Source of the DNA: JABCPE02 sp963517805
GTDB taxonomy: Bacteria; Bacteroidota; Bacteroidia; Flavobacteriales; Weeksellaceae
Reading direction: 5' to 3'
Length of the DNA stretch: 13,352 bases
Assembly: GCA_963517805.1 (NCBI GenBank)
Contig: CAUQHD010000031.1
Span: 1 to 13,352 of the forward strand
The notes beneath the pieces were generated by a model that was not told where the DNA came from, did no database searches, and worked only from the letters and a program-made list of their open reading frames with translations. The position numbers were made by a program, and so were the translations under genes. The first letter of the stretch is position 1. The number at the start of each line of letters is the position of its first letter. Shown here piece after piece: positions 1 to 7,002 of this stretch.

Positions 1-2
1 CA

Positions 3-167
3 TTCATCGCCTACTGGGTGGTAACACTTCCGTTAGGATTTTTCCTCTGCATAACTATGAAAATGGGCGCTTATGGTATGTGGGTAGCCTTTGGGATAGG
101 ACTTACCATTTCTGCTACACTGCTTGCTGTCCGATTTTTAAAAATCAGTTCTCAAAATAAAAAATAG
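3..167 (+). CDS. MATE-family efflux transporter, C-terminal end (partial)
   Basis: This is the last 54 codons of a gene that begins before the window, ending in TAG. The translation starts FIAYWVVTLPLGFFL and continues through GAYGMWVAFGIGLT to a short basic tail (SSQNKK). It holds two hydrophobic segments, residues 3-19 and 24-44 of the fragment, separated by a short polar turn containing K-M-G-A-Y-G. A Y-W-V...P-L-G helix followed by G-A-Y-G-x-W and a glycine-rich helix is the usual end of MATE (NorM/DinF-like) sodium- or proton-coupled multidrug exporters of the inner membrane. The family call rests on this short C-terminus only, so substrate and subgroup cannot be given. The gene converges on the E1 dehydrogenase gene and shares its terminator. 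Confidence 0.72.
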   Translation, partial: FIAYWVVTLPLGFFLCITMKMGAYGMWVAFGIGLTISATLLAVRFLKISSQNKK

Positions 168-233
168 AGATTTGGTTTAAATCCTAAATAAATGGATTGG
201 TGGTAAATCATAATCTCACAAAACAAAAATAAA

Positions 234-259
234 AAAACCTCCTTTTTAAGGGAGGTTTT
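234..259. terminator. Bidirectional rho-independent terminator
   Basis: A perfect 9-bp inverted repeat (AAAACCTCC, 234-242, with GGAGGTTTT, 251-259) encloses an 8-nt loop. It is A-rich on the left and T-rich on the right, so it can end transcripts from both sides: the MATE gene on the plus strand and the E1 gene on the minus strand, whose stop codon is 16 bp away. Confidence 0.85.
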
Positions 260-274
260 CATTTTGCTTTAAAT

Positions 275-2701
275 TTATAATATTTTAGGGAATTTCGCTG
301 GGTTACTTTCATGGAAAAGGTCATAAACTTTTTCTACGATATCTTCCACAGACGGCTTAGAGAAATAGTCCCCATCTGATGCGTAGGCTGGTCGGTGGTT
401 TTTAGCAGCTATGGTCAGCAGCTTACTGTCTAAGTATCTAAACGCCCCCTGTTTCTCTAAAATCTGCTGCATGATATACGCCGAAGCTCCGCCCTCTACA
501 TCTTCATCTATTACAGCAAGGCGATTGGTTTTCTTCACGCTTTCGCTGATTTCCTCTGACAAGTCAAACGGCAATAGCGACTGAACATCTATCACCTCAG
601 CATCTATGCCTAGTTTTGCTAATTCTTCCACAGCTTCCGTTACGATTTTCCAAGTAGAACCGTAGGTCACCAGCGTAATGTCCTTCCCTGCTCTGGTAAT
701 TTCCACCTTTCCGACAGGTACGGTAAATTCACCAATGTTGTCTGGTTGCTTCTCTTTCAATCGGTATCCGTTCAGTGGTTCTATGATAAGCGCCGTGTCA
801 TCAGATTTCAGCATCGTATTATAGAATCCAGCCGCTTGGGTAAGGTTTCTCGGTACTAAAACCATCATTCCTCTTACCAGATTCAGAATTCCCGCCATAG
901 GCGAGCCCGAATGCCATACACCTTCCAAACGGTGTCCGCGGGTTCTCACGATAACAGGAGCTTTTTGACCGCCTTTGGTTCTGTATTGTAAAGTTGCCAA
1001 ATCATCGCTCATCCCTTGCAGACAATATAAAACATAGTCCAAATACTGAATTTCTGCAATCGGTCTTAAACCTCTCATTGCCAGACCAACCCCTTGCCCT
1101 AAAATAGTCGCTTCACGGATTCCTGTATCTGCAATTCTGGTTTCGCCGTATTTTTCCTGCATTCCTTCAAGTCCTTGGTTCACATCACCGATACTTCCTG
1201 TATCTTCACCAAAGATTAATGTTTCTGGATATTTCTCAAAAATCTTATCAAAATTATTACGGATCACTACTCTTCCATCCAAAATCTGAGAATCTTCGCT
1301 GAAAACTGGTTTTATTTCTGGAATATTTACAGCCTTCCACTCTGATTCGCTGTATAGATGTGATGAATAATTTTCAGTCTCTTTCTCTGAAATTCTTTCA
1401 TAAACCTGCACTAGATTTTGTCTATCGCTGGTATTTTGCTCTCTCGTAGCCCAAAGCACTTTTCTCACCAATGCAAAAATATCCTTTTTGCCCACTGTAA
1501 CCAGTGCCGAGAACTTCTCCAACAATGCAGCTACTTCTGGCTGATTTTCAAACTGTTTTACCAATGGTAAAACTTGGTTTTGGATATGGTCTATTGATTC
1601 TCTATATTCTGCCCAAGCCTTCTTCTGCTGTTCTCTCACAAAGGCTTTCGCTTCTTTTTCTATCTCATCCAGCTCCTCCACAGAAGAAAGTGTCTGCTCT
1701 TCGCCATCTATTTGGATAGAATAATTTAAAATCCATTCTCTAAATTTATTAAGACAATCAAACTCTGTCTCAAAGTTCATTCTCTCCTCATCCTTATATC
1801 TCTCATGAGAACCAGATGTAGAGTGTCCCTGCGGCTGTGTAACTTCTATAATATGCAAAATCACAGGCACGCTTTCCTCCCTTGCGAGCTGCTCTGCACG
1901 GGCATAAGCCTCCAAAAGCATCGGATAATCCCACGCTCTTACTTGGATAACCTCGCATCCTTGCTTGTCGCCTTCTTTTCTTTGGAAACCAGCCAAAATT
2001 TCAGATAAATCTTCCTTTGCTCTTTGGTTGTGCGTAGGAACAGAAATTCCGTAGCCGTCATCCCAAATAGACATAATCATCGGCACCTGCAAAGCACACG
2101 CCGCATTGATAGTTTCCCAAAAATGTCCTTCTGCCGTAGATGCATCTCCGATTGTCCCAAAGGCCACTTCCTGCCCATTGTGGGAGAATTTTTCAGAGCC
2201 TTGGAATTTTACTTCTTTATAAACATTAGACGCCAAAGCCAGCCCGAGAAGTCTCGGCATTTGCCCTGCTGTAGGCGATATATCGGATGAAATATTTTTA
2301 ATCTGTGTCAAATCCTTCCAGCTTCCGTCTTCATTCAAAGAACGAGTCGCAAAATGGCACGGCATCTGTCTCCCTGCCGAAGCGGGTTCGCGCTCTACAT
2401 CAGTATCTGCATAGAGCTGAGCAAAAAATGCATCCACGCTCAAAACTCCCACTGCCATCGCAAAAGTCTGGTCACGGTAATATCCTGAACGCCAGTCTCC
2501 TTCGCGGAAAACCTTTGCCATTGCTAACTGCGGAAGTTCCTTCCCATCTCCTACAATCCCGAATTTTGCCTTTCCTGTAAGAACCTCTTTTCTCGTTAAA
2601 TAACTTGCCTCACGGGAAATTCTTCCCAAGCGATAATCATCTAAAACTTGCTTTCTAAAATCCTGAAATGAAACCTGTTCTGTTTCTATGTAATTAGACA
2701 T
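275..2701 (-). CDS. Fused E1 alpha-beta subunit of a 2-oxo acid dehydrogenase (probably branched-chain/2-oxoisovalerate type)
   Basis: This 808-residue thiamine-diphosphate enzyme should catalyse oxidative decarboxylation of a 2-oxo acid and transfer the acyl group to the lipoyl domain of an E2 partner in the cytoplasm. The alpha half (about 1-330) has the cofactor-binding stretch G185-D-A-S through D214-D-G-Y-G, and a loop G292-H-S-T-S-G-S-H-E-R-Y resembling the E1 phosphorylation loop. A charged linker (about 330-460) joins it to a beta half (about 470-808) with FGEDTG near 497, DTGIREATILGQGVGLA from 525, and GVWHSGSP near 594. The N-terminus MSNYIETEQV is a plausible start. The gene follows hisS by 47 bp with no clear promoter between, so the two are probably cotranscribed. 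Such alpha-beta fusions are common in Bacteroidota. Branched-chain substrate is an inference; pyruvate or another oxo acid is possible. The usual GDG...N metal motif reads GDA...D. Confidence 0.9.
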   Translation of the reverse strand: MSNYIETEQVSFQDFRKQVLDDYRLGRISREASYLTRKEVLTGKAKFGIVGDGKELPQLAMAKVFREGDWRSGYYRDQTFAMAVGVLSVDAFFAQLYADTDVEREPASAGRQMPCHFATRSLNEDGSWKDLTQIKNISSDISPTAGQMPRLLGLALASNVYKEVKFQGSEKFSHNGQEVAFGTIGDASTAEGHFWETINAACALQVPMIMSIWDDGYGISVPTHNQRAKEDLSEILAGFQRKEGDKQGCEVIQVRAWDYPMLLEAYARAEQLAREESVPVILHIIEVTQPQGHSTSGSHERYKDEERMNFETEFDCLNKFREWILNYSIQIDGEEQTLSSVEELDEIEKEAKAFVREQQKKAWAEYRESIDHIQNQVLPLVKQFENQPEVAALLEKFSALVTVGKKDIFALVRKVLWATREQNTSDRQNLVQVYERISEKETENYSSHLYSESEWKAVNIPEIKPVFSEDSQILDGRVVIRNNFDKIFEKYPETLIFGEDTGSIGDVNQGLEGMQEKYGETRIADTGIREATILGQGVGLAMRGLRPIAEIQYLDYVLYCLQGMSDDLATLQYRTKGGQKAPVIVRTRGHRLEGVWHSGSPMAGILNLVRGMMVLVPRNLTQAAGFYNTMLKSDDTALIIEPLNGYRLKEKQPDNIGEFTVPVGKVEITRAGKDITLVTYGSTWKIVTEAVEELAKLGIDAEVIDVQSLLPFDLSEEISESVKKTNRLAVIDEDVEGGASAYIMQQILEKQGAFRYLDSKLLTIAAKNHRPAYASDGDYFSKPSVEDIVEKVYDLFHESNPAKFPKIL

Positions 2702-2748
2702 AATTATTTATTTTGTTATTTGTCTTTATCTTTGTTAAACTTTATTTC

Positions 2749-4101
2749 TTATCTCAAAAACTCCTCCAAACCTATTGTTTTCTGTTCTCCGCTGTCCAAG
2801 TTTTTCACGGTAACCTGCTGGTTTTTAATCTCATCACCTCCGTAAAAAACAATCTCTGGAATTCCTTTCTTCTCGGCGTAGGTAAATTGTTTTTTCAGTT
2901 TGGCGTTTTCTGGGTACAGCTCTGCTGAAACTCCTTTGGCTCTTAGTTTTTGGATTACTTTCATCGCTTCCGTTGCCTCCTCATCGCCATAATTCGCAAA
3001 AAGGTATTCTATTTTAGGCGTTTTATTCTCTGCGAAAAGTCCCAATTCCTCCATAACAAGGTAAATTCTATCCAATCCGAATGAAATCCCAATCCCCGAA
3101 ATTCCCTTCACACCGAAAACCTCCGTAAGATTGTCATACCTTCCGCCGCCGCCGATAGACCCCATCTGAACGCCCTGAACTTTTACTTCAAAAATCGCTC
3201 CTGTGTAGTAGTCCAAACCGCGGGCAAGGGTAATATCAAAAACCAAAACTTCCTCATTTACACCCAGTTCCAGCGCTTTATTTAATACAAACTCCAGTTC
3301 TTCTATTCCCTTTTCGCCAACTTCTATTCCTTTAAATTTTTCTTTCAGCAGGGCAAGTGTATCCTTTGTGGAAAGCCCTTCGAATAGGAAGTTCAGCTTT
3401 TCTACGGCTTCTTGTGAAATTCCCTTTTCCAGCATTTCCTTAACTACGCCATCTTTTCCGATTTTATCCAGTTTATCCAAAGCAACCGTAAAGTCTATCA
3501 ACTGCTCTGATATATCCGCATATTCCGCCAGACCAGAGAGGATTTTTCGGTTATTGATGCAGATTTTCACAGGTATTCCCAGCTCTCCAAAACTCTTCAG
3601 ATACAACTGCACCAGCTCCACTTCCTGCCATAGACTTTCTGAACCTACCACATCCGCATCACATTGGTAAAACTCTCTAAATCTCCCTTTCTGCGGGCGG
3701 TCTGCTCTCCAAACGGGCTGAATCTGATACCTCTTAAACGGGAATGAAAGTTTTCCATGGTTCATCGCTACAAATCTCGCAAATGGCACGGTCAAATCAT
3801 ATCGAAGCGCCTTATCAGAAATTTGTGGAGTTAGTTTTTTAAAATCCTTATTCTGCCAAGTTTCCTCATCCACATCAGAAGTAAAATTTCCCGAGTTAAG
3901 TATCTTGAAAATCAGTCTATCTCCCTCTTCTCCGTATTTCCCAGTAAGTGTAGAAAGATTCTCAAAACTCGGCGTCTCCAAAGGCTGAAAACCAAACAGT
4001 TCAAAATTCTGCTGCAAAACACCGATGATGTATCTTCTATTGTAAATTTCCTGTGCCGTAAAATCCCGAGTTCCTTTTGCTAAACTTGGCGCTGATGACA
4101 T
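2749..4101 (-). CDS. hisS: Histidine--tRNA ligase (class II)
   Basis: The enzyme charges tRNA-His with histidine using ATP. At 450 residues it is within the family range. Class II motif 1 lies in the N-terminal part after KGTRDF (9-14). Motif 2 covers about 121-150 with FKRYQIQPVWRADRPQKGR and then FREFYQCDAD. The histidine-specific loop ARGLDYYTG is at 293-301, and motif 3, GIGISFGLDR, ends at R345. The C-terminal part from about 362 (KIEYLFANYGDE) is the anticodon-binding domain, with AELYPENAKLKKQF and a GIPEIVFYGGDE strand. The start at 4101 puts the conserved KGTRDF close to the N-terminus, as expected. No SD is evident, which is usual for this group. It is the first gene of a minus-strand pair with the E1 dehydrogenase, a functional link I cannot explain beyond shared transcription. 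Confidence 0.97.
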   Translation of the reverse strand: MSSAPSLAKGTRDFTAQEIYNRRYIIGVLQQNFELFGFQPLETPSFENLSTLTGKYGEEGDRLIFKILNSGNFTSDVDEETWQNKDFKKLTPQISDKALRYDLTVPFARFVAMNHGKLSFPFKRYQIQPVWRADRPQKGRFREFYQCDADVVGSESLWQEVELVQLYLKSFGELGIPVKICINNRKILSGLAEYADISEQLIDFTVALDKLDKIGKDGVVKEMLEKGISQEAVEKLNFLFEGLSTKDTLALLKEKFKGIEVGEKGIEELEFVLNKALELGVNEEVLVFDITLARGLDYYTGAIFEVKVQGVQMGSIGGGGRYDNLTEVFGVKGISGIGISFGLDRIYLVMEELGLFAENKTPKIEYLFANYGDEEATEAMKVIQKLRAKGVSAELYPENAKLKKQFTYAEKKGIPEIVFYGGDEIKNQQVTVKNLDSGEQKTIGLEEFLR

Positions 4102-4126
4102 AATTATTTCTATTTTAATAAAAAGA

Positions 4127-4134
4127 CAAAAGTA
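4127..4134 (-). promoter_or_regulatory. Putative -7 box for hisS
   Basis: The minus-strand sequence TACTTTTG fits the Bacteroidota -7 consensus TAnnTTTG and ends 25 bp before the hisS ATG. I see no convincing -33 TTG at the standard 17-23 bp distance, so the assignment rests on one box and on its position. Confidence 0.4.
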
Positions 4135-4168
4135 AAAAAAATAAACCTTATAAATCAGATTTATTTAA

Positions 4169-4176
4169 TAAATTTG
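4169..4176 (+). promoter_or_regulatory. Putative -7 box for the WG-repeat gene and rdgB
   Basis: TAAATTTG matches TAnnTTTG and ends 22 bp before the ATG at 4199. It is divergent from the proposed hisS box, with 34 bp between them. No clear -33 partner is seen. Confidence 0.4.
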
Positions 4177-4198
4177 CCTTTATAAAATTCTCTTCATT

Positions 4199-5152
4199 AT
4201 GAAAACTTTTTTATTTCTTATTCTTTCGCTATTTGCATTGACCGCAAATGCACAGCAAAATTACTATGAATTTGGGTGGAATAACCAATACGGCATCGTG
4301 GACAAAGACGGAAACGAAACCCTGCCTCCATCCTACCAATGGGTATCTCGTTTGATTGATAATGAGTCGCCTTTCATCGTTCTAAATGGAAACAAAGGCG
4401 CTGTAATCACAAATAAACAGACTGGGAAAATGGAAAAAATAGACTATCTCATTGATACTTATCTCATTAGCATTGATAAAAAAGATTATATGTATGCTCA
4501 TTCCAGCGGAAATGGCTTTCTTCTGAATAATCTAGATTTGGACAGTAGAATAAAACTTCCAAAAAGATACATCAAAGTCAGAGATGAAGGAGATTATCTG
4601 ACTGGTTTTACGAGCAGGAATACTATTGATTTCATTTCTAAAAAAGATTTTGAAATAAAGAAAGAAATCCTCGCTCCAAAGGAAATCCAAAGTTATCCAA
4701 CGGAACAAGGGAACAGAGTCTATATCATCAGTGGGAAAAATTCTACACTTTTTCTAGATGACAATCTGAATAAAATCGCCTCTACGAATACTATTTTCAA
4801 AGAATTTGATAACCTGAAAGAATATTTAGAAAAGCTAAACATCAGCATTACAGACCCAAATGAGTCAATTGTAGGCGTTGCCGCTTCTGCAAACTATCCT
4901 TTTATTTTTCCAAAAAGAAATGGCGACTATGCCATATACAACATTCATTATTCCAAAGAAGAATCTATTCCGTTTTTTCAATTCAAAAGAATAGGTTTTA
5001 GCATTTACAATTCCCGCTATGAAAACAGCGTAACACTGAGGAACAATCATGATAATATGTATCTCTTTTTCTACACTGATGTCCGTTCTAAAACCATACT
5101 CCTGCCCAAAAAATATTGGAAAAGTATAGATTTACAAATTATTAATCATTAA
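4199..5152 (+). CDS. Exported WG-repeat-like protein of unknown function
   Basis: This 317-residue protein begins with a clear signal peptide (MKTFLFLILSLFALTANA, cut before Q19). There is no lipobox cysteine, so it is likely periplasmic or secreted. Directly after the signal is FGWNNQYGIVDKDGNETLPP (28-44 or so), which fits the WG-repeat pattern of a strand, G-hydrophobic-hydrophobic-D-x-x-G, and then P-x-Y. A weaker copy follows (GNKGAVITNKQTGKMEKI), and a degenerate one near 233-250 (ANYPFIFPKRNGDYAIYNI). The remainder is strand-rich without recognisable catalytic residues. WG repeats form small beta modules in cell-surface or stress proteins of Bacteroidota, but no precise role can be assigned. 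The gene is AT-rich and lies only 3 nt before the RdgB-like gene, so the two are probably cotranscribed. Confidence 0.8.
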   Translation: MKTFLFLILSLFALTANAQQNYYEFGWNNQYGIVDKDGNETLPPSYQWVSRLIDNESPFIVLNGNKGAVITNKQTGKMEKIDYLIDTYLISIDKKDYMYAHSSGNGFLLNNLDLDSRIKLPKRYIKVRDEGDYLTGFTSRNTIDFISKKDFEIKKEILAPKEIQSYPTEQGNRVYIISGKNSTLFLDDNLNKIASTNTIFKEFDNLKEYLEKLNISITDPNESIVGVAASANYPFIFPKRNGDYAIYNIHYSKEESIPFFQFKRIGFSIYNSRYENSVTLRNNHDNMYLFFYTDVRSKTILLPKKYWKSIDLQIINH

Positions 5153-5155
5153 CCT

Positions 5156-5737
5156 ATGGAAATCCTGCTCGCGACGCACAACCAGCACAAAAAAGAAGAA
5201 ATTCAGCAAATTCTCAGAAGTAATTACCAAGTAACCAGCCTTACCGATTATCATATTTTTGATGAAATTGAAGAAAATGGAACTACCTTTTACGAAAATG
5301 CCCTCATCAAAGCTAAATATTGTTTTGAGAAAACAGGAAAACCAAGCGTAGGAGATGACAGCGGTCTGGTTATCTCTGCCTTAGATGGAAGGCCTGGGAT
5401 TTTTTCGGCGAGGTATGCTGGTGCGCATGATTTTGAAGCAAACATGCAGAAAGTTCTCACAGAAATGCAGGATATAGAAGACCGCGAGGCGTATTTCATT
5501 ACGGTGATGTGTCTGGTGGATGAAACAGGAGAAAACTACTTTGAAGGAAGAGTATACGGCACTATTTCCAAAGAAAAAAGAGGCGAAAAAGGCTTTGGGT
5601 ACGACCCTATTTTTATCCCAAAAGGCTATGAAATTTCCTTTGCCGAGATGTCTCCTGAAGAAAAAAATAGGATAAGCCACCGACAAGAGGCGGTTGCCAA
5701 GTTTCTGGAGTTTCTGAAAAAACCAAGCGGAGTGTAA
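5156..5737 (+). CDS. rdgB: RdgB/HAM1-family dITP/XTP pyrophosphatase
   Basis: This 193-residue cytoplasmic enzyme hydrolyses non-canonical purine nucleoside triphosphates (ITP, dITP, XTP) to monophosphate and pyrophosphate, keeping deaminated bases out of DNA and RNA. The N-terminal ATHNQHKKEEI (6-16) contains the T-x-N-x-x-K nucleotide-binding signature. SVGDDSGL (64-71) carries the metal-binding acidic residues and is followed by LDGRPGIFSARYAG (76-89). GFGYDPIF (146-153) and the C-terminal SHR (174-176) complete the family pattern. Length and motif order are typical. The ATG at 5156, 3 nt after the WG-repeat stop, puts the signature at its usual distance from the N-terminus. The stop codon lies in the loop of the following terminator hairpin. 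Confidence 0.95.
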   Translation: MEILLATHNQHKKEEIQQILRSNYQVTSLTDYHIFDEIEENGTTFYENALIKAKYCFEKTGKPSVGDDSGLVISALDGRPGIFSARYAGAHDFEANMQKVLTEMQDIEDREAYFITVMCLVDETGENYFEGRVYGTISKEKRGEKGFGYDPIFIPKGYEISFAEMSPEEKNRISHRQEAVAKFLEFLKKPSGV

Positions 5738-5752
5738 AACACCGCTTTTTTT
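5725..5752. terminator. Bidirectional hairpin terminator between rdgB and the patatin gene
   Basis: AAGCGG (5725-5730) pairs with CCGCTT (5742-5747) and runs into seven or more T residues on the plus strand. On the minus strand the same hairpin is followed by GGTTTTTT. The rdgB stop codon is inside the 11-nt loop. It can terminate rdgB and the oppositely oriented patatin gene, whose stop lies about 70 bp further on. Confidence 0.75.
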
Positions 5753-5822
5753 GTTGCCAAAATGATAAAATGTGCGGATTGGTTTCTTAAAACAAGCTAT
5801 TCAAAAATAAAAACGGCTTTAT

Positions 5823-6599
5823 TTAGGTTAAATTGAAACTGCTGTCAAAACTATCCCTTGCCTCTTCGTATCCTATTTGGAAAATTTCATCCATTTTACT
5901 CTTTTTAGTCTCAAAGGTGCTGTAATTAGAGAGTTTAGGAGAGTCTATAAGCCAGTCACAGTAGGAAAATTTATAAGATTCCACCCTATTAGACAGCAGG
6001 TCAAACGCCCGATAGGTAACGGATTTTATGGAATTCATCTGATTTTGTTTCACTTCTTGCGGTAAAGAAAGATAAACGCCTATTATCTTATCACATCTGT
6101 CTCGTATGATATCCGCAGGGAAATTATTAAGAATTCCACTATCGCTGTACAGCACCCCGCCGAACATATACGGCGTAGCAATCCCAGGGAAGCTGGACGA
6201 AGCGATGATAGCATCTATCACTCTGGTTTCCTTGTCAAAAATTTTCAGCTCCCCAGTCACAATATCCGTAGCGGTGATGTTTACTTCCTTTTTAAAATCG
6301 CCTATCTTCATCTCCCCAAAAATAGGTTTTAGATATATTTTAAAAACAGCAGACTTGACAATCCCTGGCTTATTAAACGCGATATGTTTCCAATTGAAAA
6401 AATACACCGATTTAAAGAAATCCAAAATCTCCTTTGGTTTTTTTCCTACCGCATAGAGACAGCTCACAATAGCCCCTACACTCGCACCTGCCAATATCTC
6501 TGGTTGGATGCCTTTTTCCTCAAGAAATTTGAGCACTCCTGCATGAGCCACTCCCTTTGTACCGCCACCAGACAATACCAATCCTAATTTATTATTCAT
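5823..6599 (-). CDS. Patatin-like phospholipase
   Basis: This 258-residue protein belongs to the bacterial patatin/RssA-like group of serine acyl hydrolases, which use a Ser-Asp dyad. The oxyanion-hole loop is G11-G-G-T-K-G after the first strand (LGLVLS). The nucleophile elbow is G38-A-S40-V-G, with Ser40 as nucleophile. The acid residue is D153 in SDSGILNNFP (152-161), where D-S-G stands for the more usual D-G-G or D-G-A. Both catalytic residues are therefore present and activity is expected. There is no signal peptide, so it should be cytoplasmic or bound to the inner face of the membrane. The C-terminal part (about 185-258) has no recognisable domain. It lies 18 bp after a small membrane-protein gene on the same strand and is probably cotranscribed with it. 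The lipid substrate is unknown. Confidence 0.92.
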   Translation of the reverse strand: MNNKLGLVLSGGGTKGVAHAGVLKFLEEKGIQPEILAGASVGAIVSCLYAVGKKPKEILDFFKSVYFFNWKHIAFNKPGIVKSAVFKIYLKPIFGEMKIGDFKKEVNITATDIVTGELKIFDKETRVIDAIIASSSFPGIATPYMFGGVLYSDSGILNNFPADIIRDRCDKIIGVYLSLPQEVKQNQMNSIKSVTYRAFDLLSNRVESYKFSYCDWLIDSPKLSNYSTFETKKSKMDEIFQIGYEEARDSFDSSFNLT

Positions 6600-6617
6600 T
6601 TTTATCTCAAATCCAAG

Positions 6618-6908
6618 TTAACTAAAAGTAATAGTGATAGCCAAAAATATGGTCAAAAGTAAGATAAATAAAACTAGAAGACTCTCACTAGCTTTGTCTT
6701 TTTCTTTTCTCCTATACAAAATTATTGAATCCAAAATCAGCCCTAAAATAACTGCGATTATTACAAGAAATACAATTAAAATTGGTATAACACCTCTATC
6801 TATTGCACTTTCTATCAGTGTACTTTCAACCAAAATATAACAAAGTAAAAAAACAACTATAAATATTACAATTACTGTTAGGATTCTTTTAAAGAAATGA
6901 TTTTTCAT
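6618..6908 (-). CDS. Small three-helix membrane protein, unknown function
   Basis: This 96-residue hydrophobic protein has three predicted membrane helices, at about 9-27, 40-65 and 76-95, with a basic cluster RRKEKDK (66-72) between the second and third. I do not recognise a family. Support for its being real: it fills the gap between the lpdA terminator and the patatin gene on the same strand, a purine-rich AAAGGA lies about 8 nt before its ATG, and its stop is 18 bp before the patatin start. It is AT-rich, so the hydrophobic coding bias could be partly compositional. Because of the position it may share a transcript with the patatin-like gene, but no functional link is shown. Confidence 0.65.
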   Translation of the reverse strand: MKNHFFKRILTVIVIFIVVFLLCYILVESTLIESAIDRGVIPILIVFLVIIAVILGLILDSIILYRRKEKDKASESLLVLFILLLTIFLAITITFS

Positions 6909-6925
6909 ATTATTTTTCCTTTATA

Positions 6926-6969
6926 AAAAGCTTCGCCAAAGTCTAACAACAAGAATTGGCAAAGCTTTT
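6926..6969 (-). terminator. Terminator hairpin after the dihydrolipoyl dehydrogenase gene
   Basis: A 14-bp inverted repeat with one mismatch (arms 6926-6939 and 6956-6969, core AAAGCTT-GCCAA) encloses a 16-nt loop. On the minus strand it starts 33 bp after the lpdA stop and ends in a run of T. On the plus strand it is also followed by T-rich sequence. It sits just ahead of the small membrane-protein gene, so that gene and the patatin gene probably need their own promoter or read-through. Confidence 0.8.
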
Positions 6970-7002
6970 ATTTTTGTTTTTTATTCTTTACTTTCTGTAA
7001 AT

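Noticed and set aside
1504..2580. Several plus-strand frames of 67 to 91 codons opposite the E1 dehydrogenase gene
   Set aside because: All are antisense to a confident 808-codon gene and show low-complexity, cysteine/serine/histidine-rich translations without family features.
2702..2748. Possible separate promoter for the E1 gene between hisS and E1
   Set aside because: The 47-bp gap has no TAnnTTTG on the minus strand and no terminator, so cotranscription with hisS is the simpler reading.
3368..3670. Plus-strand 100-codon frame inside hisS
   Set aside because: It lies antisense within a well-supported hisS gene, has no motif, and is rich in residues expected from reverse-reading codon bias.
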